Assembly: GCF_001685485.1 (NCBI RefSeq)
Contig: NZ_BDEL01000001.1
Location: 806,001-870,000 of the forward strand
DNA from: Formosa haliotis
GTDB lineage: Bacteria; Bacteroidota; Bacteroidia; Flavobacteriales; Flavobacteriaceae
Length of the DNA: 64,000 bases
Direction: 5' to 3'
In this document: positions 35,971-46,296 of the stretch, in pieces
How the letters are laid out: the number at the start of each line of letters is the position of its first letter
Numbering within the stretch: position 1 is the stretch's first letter
Translations under genes and position numbers: made by a program
The notes under the pieces: model-generated
What the model was told of the DNA's origin: nothing
The model's input: only the letters and a program-made list of their open reading frames with translations
The model's database searches: none

Positions 35971-38022
35971 TTATTCAGGGTATTCTATTCGTAAATGGTA
36001 AATGTTTGCTAGCTTGAGTTTTAGCACTTTTTTTATAGATTGAATTTCTTTAAACGTAATATTAGAATTTAAGAATTGCCCCTCATCCATCTGCTTATTT
36101 ATAATATTTTCTACAAATTCATCAATCTTTGTCGACGTGGGTTCTTTTAAACTTTTTGAGGCCGCTTCTACACTATCGCACATCATTAAAATGGCTGTTT
36201 CTTTACTAAAAGGCTTTGGACCTTGATATCTGAAATCATCAATATTTACATCGTCGGGATGCAATTTCTTTTCCATCATATAAAAATAATACACCACACT
36301 TGTACCATGATGCGTTCTTATAAAATCTATAACGCGATCTGGCAAATTATTTTTCTTTCCTATTTCAATTCCATGTAAAACATGATCTATAATTATACGA
36401 GCACTCTCTTTTGGAGATAACTCATCGTGCGGATTTATTCCTGTAGACTGGTTTTCTGTAAAGAAGGTTGGATTCTTCATTTTACCTAAATCGTGATACA
36501 AGGCACCAACTCGAATTAACATACCATTTGCTCCTATTTCGTTAGCAGATGCTTCAGCCAAATTAGCAACGTTTAAACAGTGATGAAAGGTTCCAGGGGC
36601 TTTCTCTGCTAATTCTTTTAATAACTTCGAATTGGTATCTGTAAGTTCTAACAGCGAGACATCAGACACTAAACCAAACATCTTTTCGTAAGCATAGATT
36701 AAAGGTTGTACAAAAAGTGTCGCCAATCCACATAAAATAAACATTAAAAAAGTTTCCCATTTTAAGTTGTCTATGCTTCCTTCATGAATAACGAAAAATG
36801 CGAAATATGCAATAATATAAATCAGTGTAATTTGTCCAACCGAAATAAATAAATTGGCACGCTTATATAATTCAGACACCGTTAAAATAGTGACTATACC
36901 CGCTATTATTTGTAAAAACATATACTCATAACTATTCGGGACTATAGACCCCAATAACAACATGGTTACCACATGGGTGAAGAGGCCTAATCTGGCATCG
37001 AAAAAGGCTTTTAAAACCAGTGGAAGAATACAAATCGGGACCACATAAATATAATGTGAATTGTAATTTACAACCAAAGAGGTTATAAAAACCATAAACA
37101 ACACGTTGAAGAAAATAAAAGTTACTTTATTATTATTTTCGAAAACATCGCGCCTGTATTTCCTTAAAAACAAAAGCAACATTAATAAGGCTAATGCGAC
37201 CAACAAGGTGTATGCAAAAACGATCCAATTATAGTTTGAAGCATTCCAAACTTGCGATTCATATTCAGATTCTAACGATTTTAAAATTTGAAATTTATCG
37301 CCTTCAACAACTTCTCCTTTAGAGATGAGTAAGGTTTCCTTTTCTATACTCCCACGAGTATAAGATATTTTCCCTAATTCTTCATCTAACGCACGTTCCG
37401 TAAACTCTTTGTTATACGTTAAATTAGGCTGAATAACATCGTAGAAAACAGATAAAAACACCTTCTCGTAACTTTCTAACTTAACATCTTCTAAAGTTCT
37501 TATTAGTAAGGGTTTTATATTTTCTTGTTTCACTAAACTAGAATAGGTTGTATTAAGTTTTTCAACCCTATTTTCTAATAAAACAACTGTGGCCTGACTA
37601 TTAAAACTGAGATCTTCATGAAGGATTCCGTAATGATAAAAATCATTTAAAATTTTAGTCCCTTCTTTTAAAAGCGTTCGATAATCTTTTTTTGGAATCG
37701 AATCCGGAACGGTTTCTTCAAAAGCGGCTTCAAAATCTTTAAAAACCTTTTGTTTTATACCACTATCAATGTCAAAATAACGAATGGCATTAGTATTAAT
37801 TTCATGCTTTTCTTTCTCTATTTCTTCGTTACTCTTTTTTATAGCAAAATTAAAGGGCGCATATAAGTTTTCGGACTGCCAAGGTTTACCTTTTTCAAAA
37901 TCGTACTTAAAGCGGCCACTTTTTGGAAACAAATACACAATTAAAAATGTGGTACATATAAAAAGTAATGCCTTATACAGCAGGGTATGATTCCTATAAA
38001 GGGTATTTATAAAGTCTTTCAT
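35971..38022 (-). CDS. 7TM-HD family phosphohydrolase (PgpH-like)
   Basis: A membrane protein of about 683 aa from the ATG at 38022 (MKDFINTLYRNH); a TTG seven codons upstream is a less likely start. It has an N-terminal anchor (about 15-32), a large extracytoplasmic 7TMR-HDED domain (about 60-270), a run of seven or more membrane helices (about 275-460), and a cytoplasmic HD domain with FHHCLNVANLAEAS, YHDLGKMKNP, DHVLHGIEIGKK and THHGTSVVYYFY. In Listeria PgpH degrades cyclic di-AMP; the same activity is likely here. It belongs to the core chromosome next to the tRNAs. Divergent from the thiolase gene. Confidence 0.88.
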   Translation of the reverse strand: MKDFINTLYRNHTLLYKALLFICTTFLIVYLFPKSGRFKYDFEKGKPWQSENLYAPFNFAIKKSNEEIEKEKHEINTNAIRYFDIDSGIKQKVFKDFEAAFEETVPDSIPKKDYRTLLKEGTKILNDFYHYGILHEDLSFNSQATVVLLENRVEKLNTTYSSLVKQENIKPLLIRTLEDVKLESYEKVFLSVFYDVIQPNLTYNKEFTERALDEELGKISYTRGSIEKETLLISKGEVVEGDKFQILKSLESEYESQVWNASNYNWIVFAYTLLVALALLMLLLFLRKYRRDVFENNNKVTFIFFNVLFMVFITSLVVNYNSHYIYVVPICILPLVLKAFFDARLGLFTHVVTMLLLGSIVPNSYEYMFLQIIAGIVTILTVSELYKRANLFISVGQITLIYIIAYFAFFVIHEGSIDNLKWETFLMFILCGLATLFVQPLIYAYEKMFGLVSDVSLLELTDTNSKLLKELAEKAPGTFHHCLNVANLAEASANEIGANGMLIRVGALYHDLGKMKNPTFFTENQSTGINPHDELSPKESARIIIDHVLHGIEIGKKNNLPDRVIDFIRTHHGTSVVYYFYMMEKKLHPDDVNIDDFRYQGPKPFSKETAILMMCDSVEAASKSLKEPTSTKIDEFVENIINKQMDEGQFLNSNITFKEIQSIKKVLKLKLANIYHLRIEYPE

Positions 38023-38148
38023 GAATACATTTAAGTAAATCAAATGTAATAAAAATTAAAGCGTTTTAACAGGTTTATAAGAGTGTATTCCTTCCTAAAT
38101 CCTATTAAATTGATTAATTTCGCAAGTATAAATCGTAAATGTGTTGTT

Positions 38149-39327
38149 ATGAGTAAAGAAGTCGTTATTGTTTCTGCAGCTAGAACTCCTATTGGAAGTT
38201 TTTTAGGATCACTTTCTACAATTCCTGCCCCTAAATTAGGTGCCATAGCAATTAAAGGTGCGCTCGATAAAATAAATCTAGACGCCAATGCTGTTGAAGA
38301 AGTCTTTATGGGCCATGTTGTTCAGGCTGGTGCCGGCCAAGCTCCTGCTAGACAAGCAGCCATTTACGCCGGAATTCCAAATACTGTCCCTTGTACAACG
38401 GTAAATAAAGTGTGTGCTTCGGGTATGAAAGCTATTATGAGTGCAGCACAAACCATTGCTTTAGGCGATGCCGAAATTGTTGTTGCTGGAGGTATGGAAA
38501 ACATGAGCTTAATTCCGCATTATATGCATGCTAGAACTGGCACTAAATTTGGACCCGCAACATTAATAGATGGCCTTCAAAAAGACGGTCTTGTAGATGC
38601 TTACGACCAAAATGCTATGGGGGTTTGTGCCGATGCTTGTGCTACCGAACATAAATTTAGTAGAGCAGATCAAGATGCCTACGCCATCCAGTCTTATTCC
38701 AGATCTGCTGCAGCCTGGGAAGCTGGGAAATTCGATAACGAAGTGGTTCCTGTTGAAGTCCCTCAACGTCGTGGCGAACCTTTAATTTTTAGTAAAGACG
38801 AAGAATTTACAAATGTAAAACTTGATAAAATTCCTTCGCTTCGACCTGCGTTTACAAAAGATGGTACCGTAACGGCTGCCAATGCGTCAACGATAAATGA
38901 TGGTGCTGGTGCTGTTATTTTAATGAGTCGAGAAAAAGCAGATGCTTTAGGTTTAAAACCTTTAGCGCTTATAAAAGGATATGCAGATGCTGCCCAAGAA
39001 CCAAAATGGTTTACCACGGCGCCTGCAAAAGCACTTCCAAAAGCCTTAGCAAAGGCTGGGGTAACTATAGATGAAATAGATTTTTTCGAATTTAACGAGG
39101 CCTTCTCTGTGGTTGGTTTAGCTAATATGAAAATACTTGGCTTAACAGATGCCAATGTAAATGTTAACGGCGGGGCGGTGTCTTTAGGTCATCCGCTAGG
39201 ATGTTCTGGGGTTAGAATTATCATTACACTTTTAAATGTGCTCGAACAAAATAATGCCAAACTTGGTGCGGCGGCCATTTGCAATGGTGGCGGAGGAGCA
39301 TCGGCAATGGTAATTGAACGACTTTAA
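38149..39327 (+). CDS. Acetyl-CoA C-acyltransferase (thiolase)
   Basis: A 392-aa thiolase from ATG 38149 (MSKEVVIVSAARTPIGSF); the frame extends 22 codons farther up, but only this start gives the family N-terminus. Cys in NKVCASGMKA, NEAFSVVGLANM, the His in GHPLGCSG and the second Cys in AICNGGGGASAMV form the active site. It makes acetoacetyl-CoA from two acetyl-CoA or cleaves 3-ketoacyl-CoA in fatty acid degradation. A variant -7 element (TAATTTCG) lies about 35 bp upstream. It stands alone, followed by the NlpC/P60 gene with 65 bp between. Confidence 0.96.
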   Translation: MSKEVVIVSAARTPIGSFLGSLSTIPAPKLGAIAIKGALDKINLDANAVEEVFMGHVVQAGAGQAPARQAAIYAGIPNTVPCTTVNKVCASGMKAIMSAAQTIALGDAEIVVAGGMENMSLIPHYMHARTGTKFGPATLIDGLQKDGLVDAYDQNAMGVCADACATEHKFSRADQDAYAIQSYSRSAAAWEAGKFDNEVVPVEVPQRRGEPLIFSKDEEFTNVKLDKIPSLRPAFTKDGTVTAANASTINDGAGAVILMSREKADALGLKPLALIKGYADAAQEPKWFTTAPAKALPKALAKAGVTIDEIDFFEFNEAFSVVGLANMKILGLTDANVNVNGGAVSLGHPLGCSGVRIIITLLNVLEQNNAKLGAAAICNGGGGASAMVIERL

Positions 39328-39392
39328 TTCAAAAAAATCTTTTATAAAAACTCATTAAATTCTATATTTAGCCAAAATCCAATAGTTAGTAA

Positions 39393-40142
39393 ATGCAATA
39401 CGGCGTTTGTAATTTAAGCATTGTCCCATTACGATTTGAACCTAATGACCCTTCCGAACTGGTGTCTCAAGTGCTCTATGGTGAACATTTCAAAGTTTTA
39501 GAACAACGAAAAAAATGGAGTAAAATCCGATTAGCTTTCGATGGCTATGAGGGATGGATAGACAATAAACAATACGTAGAAATTACTGAAGATATTTATA
39601 TACAGCTGGATGCCGAACAGCCCAAACTAGCGACCGATTTGGTTGAATTTGTAAATGACGCAAATAACCAGCTCTACCCTATTCCTCTAGGGTCTTCTCT
39701 GAATAGTTTACATATTTTAAAACATACCCACGATGGTAATGTAAGTAACCATATCGCTCCAAAAAGCAATCTTATAGATACCGCATTTATGTATTTAAAC
39801 GCACCTTACTTATGGGGAGGAAAAACACCTTTTGGAATTGATTGCTCTGGTTTTACACAAATGGTTTATAAACTGAATGGCTATAAAATATTCCGAGACG
39901 CTTCGCAACAAGCTACGCAAGGAGAAGCTTTAAGTTTTATAGAAGAAAGCGAAGCTGGTGATTTAGCTTTTTTTGATAATAACGAAGGTGTAATTATACA
40001 CGTAGGTATTATTATGAATGATAATTACATTATTCATGCTCACGGAAAAATTAGAATAGACAGACTAGATCATTCGGGCATTTACAATGTAGATACCAAA
40101 ACACATACACACAAATTGCGGGTTATTAAAAAAATTATATAA
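39393..40142 (+). CDS. C40 (NlpC/P60) peptidase with SH3-like domains
   Basis: A 249-aa protein with N-terminal bacterial SH3 text (CNLSIVPLRFEPNDPSELVSQVLYGEHF, WSKIRLAFDGYEGWIDNKQY) and a C-terminal NlpC/P60 domain. The catalytic Cys is in FGIDCSGFTQMVYK, His in VIIHVGIIM, and the third polar residue in YIIHAHGKIRID; RDASQQATQG and AGDLAFFD are further family marks. It would cut D-Glu-diamino acid links in peptidoglycan peptides. No signal peptide is seen, so it may act on recycled fragments inside the cell or use another export route. Common next to thiolase in Flavobacteriia in my recollection. Confidence 0.9.
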   Translation: MQYGVCNLSIVPLRFEPNDPSELVSQVLYGEHFKVLEQRKKWSKIRLAFDGYEGWIDNKQYVEITEDIYIQLDAEQPKLATDLVEFVNDANNQLYPIPLGSSLNSLHILKHTHDGNVSNHIAPKSNLIDTAFMYLNAPYLWGGKTPFGIDCSGFTQMVYKLNGYKIFRDASQQATQGEALSFIEESEAGDLAFFDNNEGVIIHVGIIMNDNYIIHAHGKIRIDRLDHSGIYNVDTKTHTHKLRVIKKII

Positions 40143-40226
40143 CGCAATCTTCATTCTAATACCGTTTGCTTTTTATTCTTTTTGTGTATATTTAATTCTT
40201 ATATAACCAATTAAATACCTACCATC

Positions 40227-40670
40227 ATGAAGTTTAATACAAAATTCTTACTATCGGCACTCCTAATTTGCATACTCAGTATTCAGGCTGTCTCTGCGCA
40301 ACGCATAGTAAAACCAAGACCCGTAACACACAGTAATAATGCTATAGGAAAATGGATTAATTTAGGAACCACTCATGCCAATCATACGGCAGACCACGAT
40401 AGAATAAATGTTCCAGGACCTTACGATTATTATAGAAAAATTAAATTTACAGTAAGAGATTCTCCTGTTAATATTCAACGTTTAGTAGTTACTTACGATG
40501 GTGGAGTTCCTCAAAATATAAACACGCGTTTTTCAATTCCTAAAAATGGAGAAAGCCGTGTTATCGACTTAATTGGTGGAAAACGTAAATTAAGAAGTAT
40601 AGAATTCTGGTATGATACTAAGGGTATTTTAAACGGAAAAGCAGATGTTACCGTTTATGGCATGAAATAA
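40227..40670 (+). CDS. Secreted DUF2541-like protein
   Basis: A 147-aa protein with a signal peptide (MKFNTKFLLSALLICILSIQ, cleavage after VSAQ). The mature part begins RIVKPRPVTHSNNAIGKW and includes AWINLG-like GKWINLGTTHANHTADHDRI, IKFTVRDSPVNIQRLVVTYDGG and RKLRSIEFWYDTKG, a pattern of DUF2541 beta-sandwich proteins. The function of the family is unknown. A TATATTTAA stretch about 35 bp ahead resembles the -7 promoter element. It ends before a strong two-way terminator. Confidence 0.8.
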   Translation: MKFNTKFLLSALLICILSIQAVSAQRIVKPRPVTHSNNAIGKWINLGTTHANHTADHDRINVPGPYDYYRKIKFTVRDSPVNIQRLVVTYDGGVPQNINTRFSIPKNGESRVIDLIGGKRKLRSIEFWYDTKGILNGKADVTVYGMK

Positions 40671-40705
40671 TCTTACAACTTAGCAACAAGTCGTAAAATA
40701 TAAAA

Positions 40706-40736
40706 AAAAGGTTAGCATGTAATATGCTAACCTTTT
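40706..40736. terminator. Strong bidirectional terminator
   Basis: A perfect 13-bp stem AAAAGGTTAGCAT (40706-40718) with ATGCTAACCTTTT (40724-40736) and a 5-nt loop, flanked by A and T runs. It serves the plus-strand DUF2541 gene and the minus-strand small HMA-like gene that ends at 40745. Confidence 0.95.
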
Positions 40737-40744
40737 CTTATATA

Positions 40745-41005
40745 TTAAAAGGAAAAGAAATCCCTTGGCCTTGCATTAAAACCAATGTCGTTAACCGCTT
40801 CCTCGATAAATCTAACCTCTATCATTTTAGAGACTTCTACTCGAAATTGTTTCGGAAAGACCACATCTTTAAATACAATAGATTCAACACCTTCAACTGC
40901 CATAACGGCTTGTTTAACTTTAATAATATCTTTATGCTCTGAAGCATTTGTTGTAAATGTTCGCCCCTGATTTTCTGGAATTACATTATCTAATAAGATT
41001 TCCAT
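40745..41005 (-). CDS. Small HMA-fold-like protein without CxxC
   Basis: An 86-aa protein whose secondary-structure order (VKQAVMAVEGVESIVFKD, FRVEVSKMIEVRFIEEAVNDIGF) looks like the ferredoxin-like heavy-metal-associated fold, but the metal-binding CxxC loop is missing; the start of helix 1 reads NASEHKDIIKV. It ends at a strong terminator and lies behind the copper adaptor gene with a 158-bp gap, so it may be transcribed separately. A regulatory or structural role near copper genes is possible; function unknown. Confidence 0.65.
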   Translation of the reverse strand: MEILLDNVIPENQGRTFTTNASEHKDIIKVKQAVMAVEGVESIVFKDVVFPKQFRVEVSKMIEVRFIEEAVNDIGFNARPRDFFSF

Positions 41006-41163
41006 ATCGAATTTGCTTTGATTTATTAATTATTAAATCTATCGCAAATTAGCATTAATATTTTAAATTCAATAATTAGACCATAGAAATTATCTATAGT
41101 TCAATTATATAATTCTCAAAAAACACCCTGAGTTCTTGTTATAAAACAAATTAGGATGCTTTA

Positions 41164-42921
41164 TTACTCTATTATTTTATCATTTTCTCCACAGCCTAAC
41201 ATTGCATCTCCAAAATACGGATTCTTAATAACCGCATCAAAACTAAGCCAATACCCCCCGGTATTTACATTTGCCATAGGACAAAATTGTACATATACTT
41301 TTCTATCTATTCCAAAATGTTCTATCATTGATTTTATCGATACCGATACTTCTGAAAAATATTTTCGTTGGCCTGTAATATCCTCTGAGTTTACCACCGA
41401 TTTAACCTGCCCTTCTAAATCCTTATGAATAGCCATATAGGTTTTATGAGCCTCTGTATCTTGTTCTAACGACTTCATATCTACATTTTTTAAGGTATGT
41501 AACAATGTAGTCGCTTCCGTTTTAGCTCGGTTTTCATGACTTTCCACAAGAGCATCTTTTAACCCGATATACGCTTTAAAAATCTTTAAAACCTCAGCTT
41601 GAAATGCTTTAGAAACGGTTATACGTTTAGCGACATCAATTTCCGAGGTCTGCGTAGACCGGTCTTCTATACTCACATAGTTCTGGTTCATCATAGAAGC
41701 TTTTCCCTGTAACTGAGCGGCAGCATCTACAGTAAATGTACCATGAGTTACAATAATATCGCCTACCGCTAATCCGTTTAACACTTCATAAGTATCGTTA
41801 ATTTTATTTCCCAAAGCAATTTCACGCATTTCAAATACAGGTTCATCTGGATTTGCTTTTAAATACACCACAGACCGCTTTCCCGTCCACAGCACTGCCG
41901 AAGCCGGAATAGTAAGCACAGCCTGCACGCCTTGAGATTGACTAGCTATTTCGCCCTCGACAAACATTCCAGGCTTAAACAACCTTTTTGAGTTATCTAA
42001 GACGACTCTAATATTCACGGTTCGTGTAGAGGGATTTAACATGGGGTCTATAAATACAATCTCAGAATTTATAATAGTATTCGGATATGCTTTAGCTGAA
42101 ATAGCAATATGCTGACCAACTTTTAACGATCGAATCTGATTTTCGTAGGCATCAAATTCAGCCCAAACTGTATTTAAATTTGAGACTTTAAAAATGGCCT
42201 TTCCATCCATAACATGATCGCCTTCTTTTGCTGAAATCTCTGTTACCGTACCCGATACATGCGAGTAAATTTTAAATTGAGTAATCACTTTTCCTGAAGT
42301 TTCTACCTCATGTAATTGACTATCATGAATCATCCAGTTTTTAAATTTATTATGAACCGCATGATATAATTCGGGTTGACTCCCTTTCATTTTATACGCC
42401 GTAATTAACTCCTGTTGTGCACTAATAAGCTCTGGGGAATACACCGTTGCAACCAATTGACCTTTACTTACTTGTTGTCCTACAGATGTCACATACAACG
42501 TCTCTATCCTGCCGTTAAAATGGGCAGGCTGCGTAAATACTTGATCATCGTTAACAGCGATAGTCCCAGATAAGACTAAGTGCTGCCCCTGGCCTGTTTC
42601 ACCTAAAATTTCTGTAGTTTCAATGTTAGCCAATGCAGCAGCGTTTTTAGTTAACTTAAATTGCTGTGCCGTTAATCCGCTTGCATCGGTAACCATCGGG
42701 ATTAGTTCCATACCACAAATAGGGCAATCTCCAGGTTCTTCTCTAACAATCTGCGGATGCATGGAGCACGTCCATTTTTGTTGCTGCTGTTCCGATGCTG
42801 CTTCTTCAGCATGATTATGGTCGTGATTTGAAGTGCTAGTTTTATGTCCTCCAAATAAAAAGTAACCCAAAACAAGCCCTAAAACCAATGCTATAATAAT
42901 ATAAACTGATGTTTGTTTCAT
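41164..42921 (-). CDS. RND efflux periplasmic adaptor (CusB-like) with metal-binding and DUF3347 domains
   Basis: A 585-aa membrane fusion protein. After an N-terminal anchor (5-24) and a His-rich stretch (HDHNHAEE) comes the heavy-metal-binding module WTCSMHPQIVREEPGDCPICGMEL (in pieces: CSMHP and CPICGM, about 51-75). Then barrel-sandwich and beta-barrel domains (GTIAVNDDQVFTQPAHFNGRIETL, PGMFVEGEIASQ) and a C-terminal DUF3347 domain (FKAYIGLKDALV... QFCPMANVN... NPYFGDAMLGCGE). It would link the CusA pump to the TolC channel and may pick up Cu(I)/Ag(I). It lies 4 nt behind the DUF305 gene. Confidence 0.93.
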   Translation of the reverse strand: MKQTSVYIIIALVLGLVLGYFLFGGHKTSTSNHDHNHAEEAASEQQQQKWTCSMHPQIVREEPGDCPICGMELIPMVTDASGLTAQQFKLTKNAAALANIETTEILGETGQGQHLVLSGTIAVNDDQVFTQPAHFNGRIETLYVTSVGQQVSKGQLVATVYSPELISAQQELITAYKMKGSQPELYHAVHNKFKNWMIHDSQLHEVETSGKVITQFKIYSHVSGTVTEISAKEGDHVMDGKAIFKVSNLNTVWAEFDAYENQIRSLKVGQHIAISAKAYPNTIINSEIVFIDPMLNPSTRTVNIRVVLDNSKRLFKPGMFVEGEIASQSQGVQAVLTIPASAVLWTGKRSVVYLKANPDEPVFEMREIALGNKINDTYEVLNGLAVGDIIVTHGTFTVDAAAQLQGKASMMNQNYVSIEDRSTQTSEIDVAKRITVSKAFQAEVLKIFKAYIGLKDALVESHENRAKTEATTLLHTLKNVDMKSLEQDTEAHKTYMAIHKDLEGQVKSVVNSEDITGQRKYFSEVSVSIKSMIEHFGIDRKVYVQFCPMANVNTGGYWLSFDAVIKNPYFGDAMLGCGENDKIIE

Positions 42922-42925
42922 GACT

Positions 42926-43408
42926 TTATTTCTTTTCTTCTAAACGTTTAATCATCGCTTTCATGTCTTCAATTTCCTTCTTTTGAGCCTTTATAATATC
43001 ATCTGCCAATTGCTTCACTTCAGGATCTTTAAGGTCTGCGCGTTCACTCGTTAGTATAGCAATAGAGTGGTGAGGAATCATAGCTTTCATCCATAATATA
43101 TCACCAATTATTGGCGCTTGAGTTCTAACCAAACCTAAGGCTCCAAAAAACAGAACAATACTCCCTATAATGATAGCCCTATTCATTTTTTTATTTTGAT
43201 ACATATCTCGCATGGCAAAAAACATAATAATTGCCATCGTTGAAATACCTAAACACGTCATATAAAAGCGGGTTAAACTAAAATACACATGGTCTATGGC
43301 ATAAGTATTTAAATACATGGTGATATACATGGCAACAAATGATGCCGCTAGCATAATGAAGAATCGTTTGTAATTATTTTTTTTAGATTGATTTTTTGAA
43401 TGTTCCAT
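42926..43408 (-). CDS. DUF305 membrane protein of the copper cluster
   Basis: A 160-aa protein with three or four membrane helices (about 15-35, 45-65, 77-95) and a C-terminal DUF305-like part with MKAMIPHHSIAILTSERA (Met and double His) and an acidic, helical tail. DUF305 proteins with the M...HH motif are often found in copper and silver resistance operons. It sits between copA (17 nt) and the adaptor gene (4 nt), so all three are likely one transcript. Its role may be metal handling at the membrane. Confidence 0.88.
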   Translation of the reverse strand: MEHSKNQSKKNNYKRFFIMLAASFVAMYITMYLNTYAIDHVYFSLTRFYMTCLGISTMAIIMFFAMRDMYQNKKMNRAIIIGSIVLFFGALGLVRTQAPIIGDILWMKAMIPHHSIAILTSERADLKDPEVKQLADDIIKAQKKEIEDMKAMIKRLEEKK

Positions 43409-43425
43409 ATCTAGTTTTTTTTTGA

Positions 43426-46227
43426 TTAATCAATTTTTGCCGATTTTAATCGTAATGCATTGGCAATGACAGAAACCGAACTAAAACTCATGGCCAAAGC
43501 TGCAATCATAGGTGATAATAATATTCCGAAAAATGGATATAAAACCCCAGCCGCTATAGGCACCCCTACAGAATTATAAACCAAAGCGAAAAACAAATTC
43601 TGTTTGATGTTTTTCATCACTTTATCACTCAATTTTCTTGCTTTTACTATGCCATGTAAATCGCCTTTTACAAGCGTAATTGCTGCACTTTCTATCGCCA
43701 CATCGGTTCCTGTGCCCATGGCAATACCAACATCACTTTTTGCCAATGCAGGCGCATCGTTTACACCATCGCCAGCCATAGCAACCTTTTTACCTTCATT
43801 TTGCAAGCGTTCTACTTCTGCCAATTTATCTTGAGGCAACATGCCACCTTTAAAATGTTTCAAGCCTAATTCTACGGCAACAGCCTTTGCCGTAGCTTCA
43901 TTATCGCCCGAAAGCATCACGACATCAATGCCCAAGTCTTGCAATTCTTTTATGGCTTGTTTGCTTGTAGCTTTAATTTTATCGCCAATAACAACATAAC
44001 CAACGGCTGTTTTATCTACCGAAAGGAAAGACACTGTTTTACCTTTTTGTTGTTCTTCAGCGGCAGCTTGTTTTAATGCTTTTGAAAGCGATGCCTTCGC
44101 TTCATCCATCATTTTAGCATTCCCCAAAGCGATTTGCTTACCATCAACTACAGCGGTAACCCCTTTTCCCGAAACCGAATTAAAATCGGATGCTTTTAAA
44201 AGCGTAACATTCTGCTCCTTGGCATACTTTACCGTAGCTTCGGCTAGTGGATGTTCACTCATGGTATTTACAGAAGCGATGTATTGGAGTACGGTGTTAG
44301 CATCTATACTATCTGAAACACTTTTTGCTTTTTCTACCGATGGTTTTCCTTCGGTTATCGTACCGGTTTTGTCAATAATCAAAGCATCCACTTTATCCAT
44401 TTTCTCTAAAGCTTCGGCATTTTTAATCAGTACACCATTTTGGGCGCCTTTACCAACTCCAACCATAACCGACATGGGCGTGGCCAAGCCCAAAGCACAG
44501 GGACAAGCAATTATTAAAACCGCAATAGCATTTACAAAAGCAAAAGCGTATTTGGGTTCCGGGCCGAAAATAACCCAAAGCACAAAAGTTAAAATAGAAA
44601 TCGCTACCACCACGGGCACAAAATACCCTGAAATTTTATCGGCTAATTTCTGAATAGGCGCCTGACTCCTGCTCGCCTTGTTCACCATGTCTATAATTTG
44701 CGACAATAAGGTATCGCCACCCACTTTTTCGGCGGTCATTATAAAGGATTGTTTCCCATTAATGGTTCCCGAACTCACTTGATCGCCTACAGTTTTTCTA
44801 ACAGGAATTGGTTCTCCCGTAATCATCGATTCATCAACCGAACTTTCGCCTTCATGAACTTTACCATCTACAGGAATTTTATCTCCTGGTTTCACCCGTA
44901 ATAAATCTCCTAAATTAATATCATCTATAGCAATAACTTCCTCATTACCATCTACCACACGAGTCGCTTCATTTGGTGCTAATTTCAATAATTCTTTAAC
45001 CGCATCATTGGTTTTGCTATGTGCGCGAGCTTCTAACACTTGCCCCATTAAAACCAAGGTTAAAATTACCGAAGCTGCTTCAAAATACACATGCACGGTA
45101 CCCGCTTCCGCTTTAAATTGATCGGGAATAACATCTGGAAATAGCATACCAAATACACTAAATAACCAAGCAACGCCTGCGCCTATCCCTATTAAAGTAA
45201 ACATGTTTAGGTTCCAGGTTTTTATACTTTTATAGGCCCGTTCAAAAAACATCCAAGTCGCATAAAACACCACGGGAATAGACAACACAAACTGCACCCA
45301 ATTCCAATATTTTAAGGGCATGATGTCGTATAATGGATTATTATGTATCATTTCCGACATGGCAATAACGAATATCGGAATGGTAAATGCCGCCGCGATT
45401 TTAAGCTTTTTAAGCAGTTTTTTATAGGTCTGCTCTTCGGCAGAAACATCAACTTGCAACGGAATTAAATCCATACCACAAATAGGACAAGCTCCGGGTT
45501 CATCTTTAATCACTTCAGGATGCATGGAGCAGGTATATTGCGTTTTAGTCGCTGCTTTTAAACTCTGCTCCTTAACCAAGTCCATACCACAAACCGGGCA
45601 ATCGCCAGGGGCATCATAAGTCTTTTCACCCTCGCAATGCATCGGGCAATAATAGGTTCCCTTTCCTGAATCTTTTGTTTTTGCTTTTTTAGCAGGTAGG
45701 TCATGCTTATGAGTACCTAACGGGTGAATGGTATAGGTATCTCCATCATTTTTTAAGGCCTTTTGAAACGTTTCTATAGGAATATGAGTTTCCATTTCGA
45801 TGGTGGCTTCAGATTTTTCTAGATCGACCGAAGCCTTGGTAACGCCTTCAACAGCATTCAAAATAGTTTCCACATGACCACGACAACCGTTGCACGTCAT
45901 ACCATGTATATGATACGTATGCATCATACCTTTTGGCGAATCTGCCTGGGTTTTAACTTCTGAATGTTCATGATTGATTTCTGGAGTTTGACTCCCATCT
46001 TTTAGAGAGGCTGGGAGTGGTTTCTCTATTCCATATCGTCCGCCATCATCTTGTAACACTTTTTGAAACGTCGCTATAGGAATATATGTATCCATTTCTA
46101 TTTCGGCTTCGGCTTTCGCTAAATCGACTGTTGCTTTAGAGACACCCTCCACATTAGAAAGTATGGTTTCCACATGACCACGACAGCCATTACAAGTCAT
46201 TCCTGATATTTTATATATATGTTTCAT
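43426..46227 (-). CDS. copA: Copper-exporting P1B-type ATPase with two HMA and two metal-binding modules
   Basis: A 933-aa copper pump. Two HMA domains with MTCNGC motifs open the protein (residues 10-15 and about 110-115), then two Cys-rich modules with CPMHC/CPVCGM and CSMHP/CPICGM (about 193-257). Eight membrane helices carry the CPC triad at 575-577 in the helix 6 region; DKTGT (phosphorylated Asp), SEHPLAEA (His of the N-domain), [10 protein letters not shown] follow. This is a full CopA that exports Cu(I) at the cost of ATP. It precedes the DUF305 and adaptor genes and follows the AraC-type regulator. The doubled N-terminal modules look like internal duplication. Confidence 0.95.
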   Translation of the reverse strand: MKHIYKISGMTCNGCRGHVETILSNVEGVSKATVDLAKAEAEIEMDTYIPIATFQKVLQDDGGRYGIEKPLPASLKDGSQTPEINHEHSEVKTQADSPKGMMHTYHIHGMTCNGCRGHVETILNAVEGVTKASVDLEKSEATIEMETHIPIETFQKALKNDGDTYTIHPLGTHKHDLPAKKAKTKDSGKGTYYCPMHCEGEKTYDAPGDCPVCGMDLVKEQSLKAATKTQYTCSMHPEVIKDEPGACPICGMDLIPLQVDVSAEEQTYKKLLKKLKIAAAFTIPIFVIAMSEMIHNNPLYDIMPLKYWNWVQFVLSIPVVFYATWMFFERAYKSIKTWNLNMFTLIGIGAGVAWLFSVFGMLFPDVIPDQFKAEAGTVHVYFEAASVILTLVLMGQVLEARAHSKTNDAVKELLKLAPNEATRVVDGNEEVIAIDDINLGDLLRVKPGDKIPVDGKVHEGESSVDESMITGEPIPVRKTVGDQVSSGTINGKQSFIMTAEKVGGDTLLSQIIDMVNKASRSQAPIQKLADKISGYFVPVVVAISILTFVLWVIFGPEPKYAFAFVNAIAVLIIACPCALGLATPMSVMVGVGKGAQNGVLIKNAEALEKMDKVDALIIDKTGTITEGKPSVEKAKSVSDSIDANTVLQYIASVNTMSEHPLAEATVKYAKEQNVTLLKASDFNSVSGKGVTAVVDGKQIALGNAKMMDEAKASLSKALKQAAAEEQQKGKTVSFLSVDKTAVGYVVIGDKIKATSKQAIKELQDLGIDVVMLSGDNEATAKAVAVELGLKHFKGGMLPQDKLAEVERLQNEGKKVAMAGDGVNDAPALAKSDVGIAMGTGTDVAIESAAITLVKGDLHGIVKARKLSDKVMKNIKQNLFFALVYNSVGVPIAAGVLYPFFGILLSPMIAALAMSFSSVSVIANALRLKSAKID

Positions 46228-46296
46228 GATTTGTTTATTTACTCTATAAATTTACGATTATAGTACCTTTTACATTAGCATAATTCGGGTATATGT